DNA of 64,000 nt from Cupriavidus sp. WKF15 (GCF_029278605.1 NZ_CP119572.1:2790001-2854000), one strand, 5' to 3'. Shown: positions 35,232 to 44,900, numbered from the stretch's first letter. The notes: a model not told the origin generated them from the letters alone. Numbers and translations: made by a program.

Positions 35232-35744
35232 TCAGTAGCGTGCGCGATCCTGCGGCGCCTTGAACGACTCGGGCCGGCGGCGCTGCTTGGGTTCGGGACG
35301 ATAGTTCTGGTCGACGTAGGCCTGCAGCCATTCGCGCTGGTCGGCGGCAAGCGGCACGTTCTCGACGGTTTCGCCGGCATCGAGCCAGCGCCCCGCCTCG
35401 TTGTAGGACAGGGAGACGGTGACGGGCACCGGCCGCGCCTCGTCCGCGGGAACATCTTCCTGCATGCGCCAGTGCACGAACCAGCAGGGCTGCGTCGAGG
35501 TGAGGTTGAGGTAGTAGCCTTCGCCCTGGTCATGGAACAGCACGACCTCGAAGCCCGGATAGAGCCAGCGCGCGCCGTGCTCGTCCTGTGCCAGGCACAT
35601 GGGGGCGGTGCCGAACTCGCCCAGGTCCGGCCAGACCGCGTCGAGCTCCCATTTCCAGGGCTGCCAGCGGCTCGCCAGCGCCACCTTGCGCATGACCACC
35701 GCCATCGTGACGGCGGGGCGGGCTTGCGGCGCGGGCGTGTCCAT
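35232..35744 (-). CDS. DUF3305 protein of formate dehydrogenase cluster
   Basis: 170 residues. Tryptophan-rich core (ASRWQPWKWELDAVWPD, CLAQDEHGARWLYPGFEVVL, QPCWFVHWRM) matching DUF3305, a family found only beside formate dehydrogenase gene sets as far as I know. No signal peptide or membrane segment. The start lies 10 bases after the apbC stop and the stop 12 bases before DUF3306, so all three are probably one transcript. Function unknown. Confidence 0.87.
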   Translation of the reverse strand: MDTPAPQARPAVTMAVVMRKVALASRWQPWKWELDAVWPDLGEFGTAPMCLAQDEHGARWLYPGFEVVLFHDQGEGYYLNLTSTQPCWFVHWRMQEDVPADEARPVPVTVSLSYNEAGRWLDAGETVENVPLAADQREWLQAYVDQNYRPEPKQRRRPESFKAPQDRARY

Positions 35745-35754
35745 GGCGTTGGCC

Positions 35755-36843
35755 TCAGGTGTTCTGCACCACGATGCTGGGGAACTTGCTGGTCATGTCG
35801 CGCGCCTTGTCGGCCACCTTGATGGCCACCTTGCGTGCGATGCCGCGATACAGTTCCGCCACTGGGCTGTCGGGATCGGAAACCACGGTCGGACGGCCCG
35901 AATCCGCCTGCTCGCGGATCGACAGGTTCAGCGGCAGGCTGCCCAGCAGCTCGACGCCGTAGTCGGCGCACATCTTCTCGCCGCCACCGTGGCCGAAGAT
36001 ATGCTCGACATGGCCGCAGTTCGGGCAGCAGTACACCGCCATGTTCTCGACGATGCCAAGAATGGGGATGCCCACCTTCTCGAACATCTTCAGGCCCTTC
36101 TTGGCGTCCAGCAGCGCGATGTCCTGCGGCGTGGTCACGATCACCGCGCCGGTCACGGGCACCTTCTGCGACAGCGTGAGCTGGATGTCGCCCGTGCCGG
36201 GCGGCATGTCGACGATCAGGTAATCGAGGTCGTGCCAGTTGGTCTGGCGCAGCAGCTGCTCCAGGGCCGACGTGACCATCGGGCCGCGCCATACCATCGG
36301 GTTGTCCTGCTCGATCAGGAAACCGATCGAGTTGGCCTGCACGCCGTGGCCTTCCAGCGGCTCCATGGTCTGGCCGTCGGACGATTCGGGACGGCCGTCG
36401 ATGCCCAGCATCATCGGCAGGCTGGGACCATAGATGTCCGCGTCGAGCATGCCGACGCGCGCGCCTTCCGCCGCCAGGGCCAGCGCCAGGTTGACCGCCG
36501 TGGTGGATTTGCCGACACCGCCCTTGCCCGAGGCAACGGCGATCACGTTCTTCACCCCCGGCAGCAGCTTGACGCCGCGCTGCACCGCGTGGGCGACGAT
36601 CTTCATGCTGACGCTGACGCTCACGTTGCTGACGCCGGGCAATTGCCGCACCGCAGCAACGACCAGCTTGCGAATCGGATCGAACTGGCTCTTGCCCGGA
36701 TAGCCCAGTTCCACCTCCAGCGACACATCGCCGCCGTCGACGCGGACGTTCCTGGCCGAGCGGGTGGACACCAAATCCTTGCCCGTGTTGGGGTCGATGA
36801 CCGTGCGCAGGACTTCTGTGACCTGTTCAGTGCTGAGGCTCAA
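35755..36843 (-). CDS. apbC: Iron-sulfur cluster carrier ApbC (Mrp/NBP35 family ATPase)
   Basis: 362 residues from a TTG at 36843. The TTG is preferred because GCGGAG lies 6 bases upstream and family similarity starts at once (LSLSTEQVTEVLRTVIDPNT). The N-terminal MIP18-like domain (about 1-85) is followed by a deviant Walker A (VASGKGGVGKSTTAVNLALA near residue 102) and, in the C-terminal half, the CxxC pair that holds the bridging cluster (YCCPNCGHVE). It binds and delivers [4Fe-4S] clusters. It is only 10 bases upstream of DUF3305, so it may be read together with the formate dehydrogenase genes. A solo TnpB element lies 57 bases upstream. Confidence 0.93.
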   Translation of the reverse strand: MSLSTEQVTEVLRTVIDPNTGKDLVSTRSARNVRVDGGDVSLEVELGYPGKSQFDPIRKLVVAAVRQLPGVSNVSVSVSMKIVAHAVQRGVKLLPGVKNVIAVASGKGGVGKSTTAVNLALALAAEGARVGMLDADIYGPSLPMMLGIDGRPESSDGQTMEPLEGHGVQANSIGFLIEQDNPMVWRGPMVTSALEQLLRQTNWHDLDYLIVDMPPGTGDIQLTLSQKVPVTGAVIVTTPQDIALLDAKKGLKMFEKVGIPILGIVENMAVYCCPNCGHVEHIFGHGGGEKMCADYGVELLGSLPLNLSIREQADSGRPTVVSDPDSPVAELYRGIARKVAIKVADKARDMTSKFPSIVVQNT

Positions 36844-36899
36844 GACAAACTCCGCTTTTTGTAGAGGGTTGGGGAGGGGGAGGGCTAATGTATCAAAGT

Positions 36900-37040
36900 T
36901 TGGCGTCCTCCCCTGCCTAACGGCAGGGGATTCCCACAGCTGGCGATGCACGTCCGCATCGGAGAATGTTCAGCGCAGCATTGGTATCACGGTCATGCAC
37001 GACACCACAGCTACTACAGGTCCACTCTCTTATTCGCAGT
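36900..37040 (-). ncRNA. Predicted omega RNA (TnpB guide RNA scaffold)
   Basis: TnpB elements make a guide RNA from the 3' end of tnpB and the element's right end. Here the last tnpB codons themselves form the terminal 8-bp hairpin. The guide would then be read from host DNA just past the end: minus strand 36899 downward, ACTTTGATACATTAGCCC. The 5' limit given is a guess; no RNA has been observed. Confidence 0.4.
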
Positions 37041-37969
37041 CCTGCGATACCTTTCGGCCGCGTCGTGCTGTCTTTCGAGCCGCACGCCGAACAGGACTGG
37101 GTAGAACCGCTTTCGTTCACTTCCTCAAACTTGGCCCCGTGCGCAATCGCTTTGTAGCGGAGCTTGTCCCGGAAGGACGACCAGGATGCGTCGTAGACGC
37201 TCTTCGCCATCTTGGTCTTGGCGAGTTTTAAAGCCGACACGTTGCCGACTGCGATGTAATCGAAGCGCCGGACGAGATCGAGCGCGAGCTTGTGCTGGAA
37301 GTCGGCACGGGCATTCGCCACCTTGGCATGCAACTTGGCAATATGCCGCTTGTGCTTTCGCGCACGCTGCGCCTTCGCCAGTCTTTCGGCGGCATGCCGA
37401 CCAAACCGGTCATTGGAGAGTTTCTCGCCGGTCGAGAGCGTTGCGAAGTCCTTCAAGCCAAGGTCGATGCCGACGCCAGCTTGGAGCGGGCGTGCCGGCA
37501 CATCAGCAACCACTATCACGATGTTGAGAAACCAGTTTCCGCGCGAATCCTGCGCGAAGTTTGTGCCGTCCTTGATCCTACCTTCGGGCAACGGGCGGCT
37601 GTTGAACACGCGAAAGGTATTCCCGGCAAAGCGAAACGCCTCGCCCTCTCGCTTCAGATCGCGGCCCTTCAGGGGCACCCATCCAAGGCACTTCCTGCCA
37701 CGGTATCGCAGGTAAGGCCGGCGATGCTGGCTGCGCGATTTTGCGTACTGCTCGCACGTCGCGTTGATCGTGCCGGAATGGATGCGGAGTTCCTTGCTGC
37801 TACCGGTGGTCAGCACGTTCAGATCGAACCCGCTCGGCCACTTCTTACCCCATTTGAGCGCGTGCTTCTGCGTGTCGTTGCAGAAGTTCCAGACGTAGTT
37901 CACCGCTCGGCTCTGCTTGTTGAGCAGGCCGTTGAGCGACTTCACCCGGTAGCGGTAAACAAGAATCAT
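36917..37969 (-). CDS. tnpB: TnpB-family protein with altered RuvC-II site
   Basis: 350 residues. RuvC-I aspartate is D169 (VGIDLGLKDFATLS) and the last aspartate D328 (HDRDTNAALNI). A zinc ribbon is present (C293, C296, C318, C321). Where most TnpBs have a catalytic glutamate (IxxED), this protein reads YIAVGNVSALKL, with glycine and asparagine instead. Candidate replacement acids lie in FEEVNESGSTQSC (E282, E283, E286). So it is either a TnpB with a rearranged active site or a nuclease-dead copy. No frameshift or early stop. It points toward apbC. Confidence 0.92.
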   Translation of the reverse strand: MILVYRYRVKSLNGLLNKQSRAVNYVWNFCNDTQKHALKWGKKWPSGFDLNVLTTGSSKELRIHSGTINATCEQYAKSRSQHRRPYLRYRGRKCLGWVPLKGRDLKREGEAFRFAGNTFRVFNSRPLPEGRIKDGTNFAQDSRGNWFLNIVIVVADVPARPLQAGVGIDLGLKDFATLSTGEKLSNDRFGRHAAERLAKAQRARKHKRHIAKLHAKVANARADFQHKLALDLVRRFDYIAVGNVSALKLAKTKMAKSVYDASWSSFRDKLRYKAIAHGAKFEEVNESGSTQSCSACGSKDSTTRPKGIAGLRIREWTCSSCGVVHDRDTNAALNILRCGRASPAVGIPCR

Positions 37970-38261
37970 GCCTAATTCTAACGTGGGAGTGCTAGCTGAC
38001 GGCGGCCATCAGGACCGTGAATTGGCGTACAAACCCTTGCCTGCCATGTGGGATTACAGACATTTACAAATCTCACAAGCTTGCACTTGTGCACGCGCCG
38101 CCATATCCATATTGTAGTGCCCCAGTGTTGCACAAGGCCCCGTCGTGCCCGCTTGCCTGCGGCGCGGCGGCACGGCACGTGCACTGGCCGCTACTAAACG
38201 GCGTTACCATTTACGTTGCAGCAGCAAAAAGAACTTCTACGGGATATCAGAAGGAGAAAGC
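37970..38261. other. Upstream region between tnpB and the OmpA-like gene
   Basis: 292 bases with no credible gene. The left part probably holds the left end of the solo TnpB element (imperfect hairpin 37996-38012). The right part is more A/T-rich and should hold the promoter of the OmpA-like gene, but no convincing pair of -35 and -10 boxes was found. Confidence 0.5.
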
Positions 38262-38900
38262 ATGAAATTCAAGTTCGCCACCGTCTCGCTCGCCGCGGCC
38301 ACCCTCCTGGCTGCCGGCTGCGCCACCGAACAACAGACTCACACGGCCGTCGGGACCGGCGTGGGTGCTGCAGTGGGTGCGGGACTGGGCAATCTGATCG
38401 GCGGCAACACCACTGGCACGCTGGTCGGCGCGGCGGTGGGCGGTGCCATTGGCGGCGCCACCGGCTACAACTGGAACGCCATCCGCGGCAAGCTGAACAA
38501 GGACACGGCCGGCACCGGCACCCAGATCACCGAGCAGCCGGATGGCTCGCTCAAGGTCAATATCCCGAGCCAGGTCACCTTCGACACCGACAGCGCCACG
38601 ATCAAGCCGTCGTTCCGCTCGGTACTCGACCAGGTGGCCCAGACGCTGGGCCAGCACCAGGACGTGAGCGCCAATGTCGTCGGCCATACCGACAGCACCG
38701 GCAACGCGCAATACAACATGCAGCTCTCGCAGCGCCGCGCCCAGAGCGTCGCCAGCTACCTGGGTGACCGCGGAGTCTCGCGCAACCGCCTGTCGGCCGA
38801 GGGCCGGGGCCAGACCCAACCGGTGGCGGACAACGCCACCGAGGCCGGCCGGACACAAAATCGCCGTGTCGAAATTTTTTTGAAACCAATTCAAGGGTGA
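38262..38900 (+). CDS. OmpA-family outer-membrane lipoprotein
   Basis: 212 residues from the ATG at 38262, preceded by AAGGAG. A lipoprotein signal ends in LLAAGC (cysteine at 20). A glycine-zipper segment follows (about 28-70: VGAAVGAGLGNLIGG, TLVGAAVGGAIGGATGY). Then comes an OmpA C-terminal peptidoglycan-binding domain (about 100-212) with VTFDTDSATIKPSF, VVGHTDSTGNAQYN, LSQRRAQSVASYL and NRRVEIFL. It would tether the outer membrane to the wall. Single gene with its own terminator. Confidence 0.93.
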   Translation: MKFKFATVSLAAATLLAAGCATEQQTHTAVGTGVGAAVGAGLGNLIGGNTTGTLVGAAVGGAIGGATGYNWNAIRGKLNKDTAGTGTQITEQPDGSLKVNIPSQVTFDTDSATIKPSFRSVLDQVAQTLGQHQDVSANVVGHTDSTGNAQYNMQLSQRRAQSVASYLGDRGVSRNRLSAEGRGQTQPVADNATEAGRTQNRRVEIFLKPIQG

Positions 38901-39006
38901 CCTAGTCATAGAGACAGGTACCGCTTGCCACCGTTGCTGGCTCGCGATGGGTGGCTGACCTCCCGGGCGGTACCTGATTTCTCCTCCTTTTCCGTTGTGG
39001 AAAGCT

Positions 39007-39034
39007 GCGCCGGCTCTAACCGGCGCTTTTTTTT
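39007..39034 (+). terminator. Rho-independent terminator after the OmpA-like gene
   Basis: A 7-bp GC-rich stem (39007-39013 with 39020-39026), six-base loop, then eight T residues. It separates the OmpA-like gene from metG. Confidence 0.92.
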
Positions 39035-39121
39035 GCTTCAGCAAAATGAGTGCCCGTTACGTCACTCAATGGGTTTCCGAGTTTTCACCATGCGGCAATA
39101 CCGGCCGCGCTCCGCGGTGCT

Positions 39122-39130
39122 TGCTAAAAT
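39122..39130 (+). promoter_or_regulatory. Putative extended -10 for metG
   Basis: TGC followed by TAAAAT (39125-39130), an extended -10 form, 83 bases before the metG start and beyond the upstream terminator. No -35 match is seen. Confidence 0.45.
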
Positions 39131-39212
39131 AGCCCTTTCGCAGTTGGCGCCTGGCTCCGCCGCGGCTGCTGCTTCGATTGCTTCCCCCCGTCATCCCCAC
39201 CGGCTCTTTTCC

Positions 39213-41267
39213 ATGACCGCACGTCGTATCCTCGTCACATCTGCCCTGCCATATGCCAACGGCCAGATTCATATCGGCCACCTGGTGGAATACATCCAGA
39301 CCGACATCTGGGTGCGTTTCCAGCGCATGATGGGCAACGAGGTTTACTACGTCGGCGCCGACGACACCCACGGCACGCCGGTCATGTTGCGTGCCGAGAA
39401 GGAAGGCATTACGCCGAAGCAGCTGATCGACCGCGTCTGGACCGAGCACAAGCGCGACTTCGACAGCTTCCTGGTGTCGTTCGACAACTACTACAGCACC
39501 GACGCCGAGGAAAACCGCGAGCTGTGCGAGAAGATCTACCTGGCCTTGAAGGCCGACGACCTGATCGCCGAGCGCGAGGTCGAGCAGTTTTATGACCCGG
39601 TCAAGAACATGTTCCTGCCGGACCGCTTCATCAAGGGCGAGTGCCCGAAGTGCGGCGCCAAGGACCAGTACGGCGACTCGTGTGAGGTCTGCGGCACGAC
39701 ATACGTGCCGACCGACCTGAAGAACCCGTACTCGGTAGTCTCCGGCGCCACCCCGGTGCGCAAGTCGTCCACGCACTTCTTCTTCAAGCTGTCCGACCCC
39801 CGCTGCGAGACCTTCCTGCGCGAGTGGGTGGCCGACCTGGCGCAGCCCGAAGCCGCCAACAAGATGCAGGAATGGCTGGGCAGCGAAGGCGAAGCCTCGA
39901 CCCTGTCGGACTGGGACATCTCGCGCGACGCGCCCTACTTCGGCTTCGAGATCCCGGGCGCGCCGGGCAAGTACTTCTACGTGTGGCTGGACGCGCCGAT
40001 CGGCTACTACGCGAGCTTCAAGAACCTGGCCGAGAAGAAGGGCATCGACTTCGACGCCTGGGTCGGCCCGCACTCCACGGCCGAGCAGTACCACTTCATC
40101 GGCAAGGACATCCTGTACTTCCACACGCTGTTCTGGCCGGCCATGCTGCGCTTCTCGGGCTACCGCACGCCGACCAACGTGTTCGCGCACGGCTTCCTGA
40201 CGGTGGACGGCGCCAAGATGAGCAAGTCGCGCGGCACCTTCATCACCGCGCAGAGCTATGTCGACACCGGCATGAACCCGGAATGGCTGCGCTACTACTT
40301 CGCCGCCAAGCTCAATGCGAGCATGGAAGACCTGGACCTGAACCTGGACGACTTCATCGCCCGGGTCAACAGCGACCTGATCGGCAAGTACGTCAACATC
40401 GCCAGCCGCGCCGCGGGCTTCCTGGTCAAGCGTTTCGAGGGCAAGGTCGACGAGGGCGCGCTGGCCCATCCGCTGCTGGAGCAGCTGCGCCAGGCCGCCC
40501 CGCAGATCGCCCACCTGTATGAAGCGCGCGAGTACAGCAAGGCGCTGCGCCAGGTGATGGAACTGACCGACGCCGTCAACGCTTTCGTCGATACCGAAAA
40601 GCCCTGGGAACTGGCCAAGGACGAGGCCAAGCGCCCGGCGCTGCACGCCGCGTGCTCGGTGTCGCTCGAAGCCTTCCGCCTGCTGACGGTCTACCTGAAG
40701 CCGGTGGTGCCGACGATGGCCGCCGGCGTGGAGCGATTCCTCAATGTCGAGCCGCTGGACTGGCGCGCCATCGACAAGCAGTTGTCGGCCGCGAGCCCGG
40801 TGCAGCCGTACCAGCACCTGATGACCCGTGTCGATGCGAAGCAGATCGACGCGCTGCTGGCAGCCAACCGCGAGTCCCTGCAGGCCACGGCGCCGGCCGC
40901 AGCCGCATCGATCGAGCCGATCGCCGACACCATCACGATCGACGACTTCGCCAAGATCGACCTGCGGGTCGCCAAGATCGTCGAATGCCAGAAGGTCGAA
41001 GGCTCCAGCAAGCTGCTGCAGCTCACGCTCGACCTTGGCGAGGGCCGCACGCGCAATGTGTTCTCGGGTATCCAGTCGGCCTACTCGCCGGAACAGCTCG
41101 TGGGCAAGCTGACCGTGGTGGTCGCCAACCTGGCGCCGCGCAAGATGAAGTTCGGGGTATCCGAAGGGATGGTGCTGGCGGCTTCGGCGGCGGATGAGAA
41201 GGCCAATCCGGGGCTTTATATCCTGGAGCCGCATAGCGGCGCGGTGCCTGGCATGCGGATTGGCTGA
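39213..41267 (+). CDS. metG: Methionyl-tRNA synthetase
   Basis: 684 residues. Charges tRNA-Met with methionine. The ATG at 39213 begins the family sequence ([18 protein letters not shown]). Motifs: HIGH at about 19-22, a zinc knuckle (CPKCG ... CEVCG, about 145-165), and KMSKS at about 333-338. The C-terminal tRNA-binding domain (about 570-684, with [20 protein letters not shown]) makes the dimer form. It is followed by a strong terminator. The upstream side is divergent from apbC apart from the inserted TnpB element and OmpA-like gene. Confidence 0.97.
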   Translation: MTARRILVTSALPYANGQIHIGHLVEYIQTDIWVRFQRMMGNEVYYVGADDTHGTPVMLRAEKEGITPKQLIDRVWTEHKRDFDSFLVSFDNYYSTDAEENRELCEKIYLALKADDLIAEREVEQFYDPVKNMFLPDRFIKGECPKCGAKDQYGDSCEVCGTTYVPTDLKNPYSVVSGATPVRKSSTHFFFKLSDPRCETFLREWVADLAQPEAANKMQEWLGSEGEASTLSDWDISRDAPYFGFEIPGAPGKYFYVWLDAPIGYYASFKNLAEKKGIDFDAWVGPHSTAEQYHFIGKDILYFHTLFWPAMLRFSGYRTPTNVFAHGFLTVDGAKMSKSRGTFITAQSYVDTGMNPEWLRYYFAAKLNASMEDLDLNLDDFIARVNSDLIGKYVNIASRAAGFLVKRFEGKVDEGALAHPLLEQLRQAAPQIAHLYEAREYSKALRQVMELTDAVNAFVDTEKPWELAKDEAKRPALHAACSVSLEAFRLLTVYLKPVVPTMAAGVERFLNVEPLDWRAIDKQLSAASPVQPYQHLMTRVDAKQIDALLAANRESLQATAPAAAASIEPIADTITIDDFAKIDLRVAKIVECQKVEGSSKLLQLTLDLGEGRTRNVFSGIQSAYSPEQLVGKLTVVVANLAPRKMKFGVSEGMVLAASAADEKANPGLYILEPHSGAVPGMRIG

Positions 41268-41293
41268 CCTTGCATCACGGCAGCATGCAAAAC

Positions 41294-41324
41294 GGCGGCG
41301 CCCTCGGGCAGCCGCCTTTTTTTT
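41294..41324 (+). terminator. Rho-independent terminator after metG
   Basis: Stem GGCGGCGCCC with GGGCAGCCGCC (one bulged base), followed by a run of eight T residues, about 27 bases after the metG stop and between convergent genes. Confidence 0.9.
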
Positions 41325-41339
41325 ATCGCCGCAGGGCGA

Positions 41340-41888
41340 TCAGCCTCCCCCCATGCGGGAAGGATCCTCGCTCCGCGACGTCGTCGTAACCATGCCATCA
41401 GGACTGAAGTGCACATTGAAAAAGGCCTTCTCCTGCGACGACTCCCACCACCGGTAGCCCCACACCTCCTCCTTCTTCAGCGAAAACTTCTCGACCTTGG
41501 TCGGCTTGCCCAGCATGCGCCTGACCTGGTCCTGGTTCATGCCAGGCCGCACCCGGGTGAAATTTTCCGCGGTCAGGACCTGCTCGATGCGGGCGACCTT
41601 GCCGTCGGCATCGATCGTCACCATCCACGTGGTAGCTCCCTCCGGCCCACGCGGATATTCCAGCCGCCGCGCGCCGCTCTCTTCTTCCCAGGTGGTCTCC
41701 GGCTTGCCGGCCTGGCGCAGCACGTCAGCCTCGGTGGACTGCCCCGGCTCGATGCCCTTGAACAACTGGCTATCCGGCTTGACCGAGTTCCACGTTGCGC
41801 GAGCGGTGTCGCCGGCCTTCTTCATGGCTTCATCGACCTTCTGCTGGTCGCAGCCGAACAACGCGAGCAAGGAAGCGAACAGGCCCAT
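41340..41888 (-). CDS. BamE/SmpA-like lipoprotein
   Basis: 182 residues from the ATG at 41888. A short signal ends in ALFGC (cysteine at 13), a plausible lipobox. Two BamE-like repeats are seen: LFKGIEPGQSTEADVLRQAG with GKPETTW, and VRPGMNQDQVRRMLGKPTKV. Such proteins sit at the outer membrane and assist assembly. It lies 43 bases downstream of tamB on the same strand, which fits an outer-membrane assembly role. It is distinct from canonical BamE, which is shorter and has one repeat. Confidence 0.82.
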   Translation of the reverse strand: MGLFASLLALFGCDQQKVDEAMKKAGDTARATWNSVKPDSQLFKGIEPGQSTEADVLRQAGKPETTWEEESGARRLEYPRGPEGATTWMVTIDADGKVARIEQVLTAENFTRVRPGMNQDQVRRMLGKPTKVEKFSLKKEEVWGYRWWESSQEKAFFNVHFSPDGMVTTTSRSEDPSRMGGG

Positions 41889-41931
41889 GGCGGCAAGGCG
41901 TCGCGGCGACGCAAAAGTTGGCGGGTGACGG

Positions 41932-44900
41932 TCAGCGCTTGACCGGCTCTGCGGCGGCAGCCGATGCAGCCTGTGCCGCGCTTTCACTATCGGATTCCGG
42001 GTTGCCATCCTCCTGGCTCCTTGTGGTGCCGCTGCGATTCGAAGCCCCCGAGAACAGGATGCCCCAGTTATCGAAGCGGCGGTTGAACAAAACCGACAGA
42101 CCATTGATGGATCCGCCCTTGGCGATCAGCGACCAGCGGCGCGAGAACGCCCAGGTCAGCTTGACCACGTTGGAAGCCGACGTCAGGCTCTGCTCGTAAC
42201 CGACCGAGAGCTTCTCGGTCACGGCCTTGCCCACGCTCACCACCTGCTGGTCATTCAGGCCGGCCGTGGACGGGCCGATGGAGAATTCGTCGAGGCCGAA
42301 ATGCTGCACGACGCCCTTCCCCGCCTTGCCGCCGATCATGCCGAGCGCGGCACCACCCAGTGCCGCGCCGCCGAGCTGCTTCTGCTGGCCCGCCGCGGCG
42401 CTTTCCGCACCATAGCCGAACATCAGCCACGACAGCTTGTCTTCCTCCGGCACATTGGGCTCGGATACCAGCCGCACGCGCGGCAGCCGCACCGTGCCGG
42501 TCACCTCCACGCCGGCTTCGACTTCCTGGCCGCGGCGCATCGCGCGGATGAACATGTTCGGATTGTCGATCGGGCCGTTGAAGTTGAGGGTACCGCGTTC
42601 GATGTTCAGCTTGCGGCCGAAGGCCTCGTAAGTGCCCTCGGTCACGCGCACGGTGCCCGTGGCCTTCAGCGGCGAGAGCGGCTCGCTGCGCACCGTCATC
42701 TGCCCGGCCAGTTCGATATCTGCGCCGGCGCCGCGGAAGCGGAAGTCGTTGCCGAGATCCACCGTGACCTCGATCAGCGGGCTGAACTTGCTTGCGGGCT
42801 TGGTCTCCGGCGCCGGCGTGGCCGCCGTCTTCAGTTCGCGCTGGTCCTTGCGGCGCACCACCACGACGTCGTCGCCGAGCACCGGGGCTCCCGCCTTCGG
42901 CAAATCGAACAGGCCGCGGTCAACGCGGAACTTGCCGCGGATCACCATCTGGCGGTTTTCATTGCCGATGGTCGCGTTGCCCGACAGGATCAGCGTGCGT
43001 TCGGGGCTGGCGAACAGCTGCAGCTTGTCGGCGACGATGCTGGCCGTCAGGTTCGGATCGGCTTCGCCCAGCTTGACGTTGCCGGTGGCGGTGACCTTGC
43101 CGTCGCCGCCGTGGAACACTACCTGCTTCAGTTCCACCGTGTTCTGATCCAGCACGATGCGAACGGTACCGTCGGTCAGACGGATGCCCAGGTCATACAT
43201 CGTCAGCGCAATGCTGTCGCCGTCGACCGTGCCGGCCAGCACGGGCGCGCCGACCGTGCCGGAGAGCCGCAGCGCGGCCGCGAGCTTGCCTTCGAAGGCA
43301 TACTGCGGCCCGCTCAGCGCTTCCAGAGACTTCAGCCGCGGCACATCGAGCCGCACCGTGCCGCCCAGCGTCGAGGCCGGCCCTACGGTGAGCAGGCCCT
43401 GGTCCGGCACCAGTCCCGCCGAGACATCGACCGCCACCTTGCCGATGCGCTCGGCCACGGTGCCCCCGCGCAGCGTGATGCGATTGCCGGCGATGTCGGC
43501 GCGCAGCGAGGTCTCGCCGAGCCCCAGCAACGTGAAGCCACGCCCCGCATTGACCGACATATCGCCGCTGCGGCGGCGGATTTCGGCAAACCCTGCCGCG
43601 GTTTCCGCGAGTGTCAGGTTCCAGCGGCCGTCGAGCACGAGGTCCGAACGCATCGGCGGCTTCTCACCGGTCACGGTTTCGACGAGCTCCAGCACATGGC
43701 CGACCTGCATGCCATCCAGATGGCCCTGCGTGCGGATGCGGCCGTGGTCCCAATCCAGGCTGTCGACCTGCAGCACGGCGCGGTCGAGCAGCAGGCGCGT
43801 GGCGCCGAGCCGCAGCCGTTGATCGGCCACCATGAGTTGCGCCGGCGCGGCCAGCTTCACGTTGACGGTGCTGCGTTCCTCCAGCGTGCGGATGGTGCCT
43901 TGCCAGCCATCTTTCGGCCCCTTCCACGCCCCCTGGCCGGACAGCGCCAGCTGCAGCGGCCGCTGGTGCAGCGTGCCGGCAGCCTTGGCATCGAAAACGT
44001 GGCTGGCCTGGGTGCCGTTGAGCGTGGCATCGAGCGTACTCAGGCTTGCCTGCGGCCCCTTGTAGCCGCGCGCCGCGAGCTGGACCGACAACGTGCCGTC
44101 GAGCCCGCCGCGAACTTCGGCGTGGCCGCTGGCCGTCGCCACGCTGTGTGGTCCGAATTTCAGCGCCTGCGCACTGTAGTCGCCCACGATCTCGGGCCGC
44201 TTGATCGTCCCGCTCACGTCCGCGTCAAGCTTGAGCTTGCCCGCCACGCCGAATTTCAGCCGCTCCAGTTGTGGCGCGTCCACGGCGACATGCAGGCGGT
44301 CGCCGCGCGCGCCGAAGCTGCCGCGCAGGTCGACCTGGTTGCCGGCCATGCTGAGCGAGGCCTCGCTGGGCAGCAGGCGCTCGCCGGCCAGGCGGATCTT
44401 GCCCGCACCGGTCATCGGCAGGCCGGCGTACTCGCTCTCGCGCACGGTGAAATCCACCGCGGCGCGAATCTCGTTGACCAGTGTGCCGGTCGTGCTGAAG
44501 TCCGCGTTGATGCGGCCGCTGGCGACCTTGGCCAGGCGCGCCGGGTCGAACGCCGCCAGCTTGCCTTTGAACTCGAAGGCCTGCCGGTCCTTCAGGCCGA
44601 GCTTGCCGTCGGCCGTGAGCGTCCCCGCGCCCAGGGTTGCGCGCAGCGCCGACAGCGTCAGTGTTTCCTCGTCCATGCTGGCATCGGCAAAGAGCTTGAG
44701 CTCGCCGCCGCTGAGGTCCAGCGCCACGCTCTGGCGGCCGCGGTCCAGCCGAACGGCCAGCGGGCCGGACAAACTGGCTTCGTTCAGCGAGCCATGCAAG
44801 GCGGCGGGATTGAGGCCGCGCACGTCCAGGTCGAAGGCACCGCGGCCGTCCTGCAGCGAGCCACTGCCCGTGATCTCGGCCTTGCCCGCCAGGGCGATGC

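Larger units (their letters stand above)
36900..38012 (-). mobile_element. Solo TnpB element (IS200/IS605 type, no tnpA)
   Basis: Carries only tnpB. The tnpB-side end (right end) is well marked: an 8-bp perfect hairpin (36910-36917 with 36922-36929) followed on the minus strand by GGAGGACGCCAA, typical of IS200/IS605 right ends. The other end is less sure; an imperfect hairpin at about 37996-38012 may belong to it. Lacking the Y1 transposase, it would need one in trans to move. Confidence 0.75.
38901..39212. other. Gene-free stretch between the OmpA-like gene and metG
   Basis: 312 bases. It contains the terminator at 39007-39034 and a likely metG -10 at 39125-39130. The frame of metG is open through it, but no ribosome site or similarity supports a longer MetG. 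Nothing else is seen. Confidence 0.6.

Noticed and set aside
38083..38120. Promoter for the OmpA-like gene (TTGCAC with TATTGT)
   Set aside because: Spacing between the two boxes is too long for a sigma-70 promoter, so no call was made.
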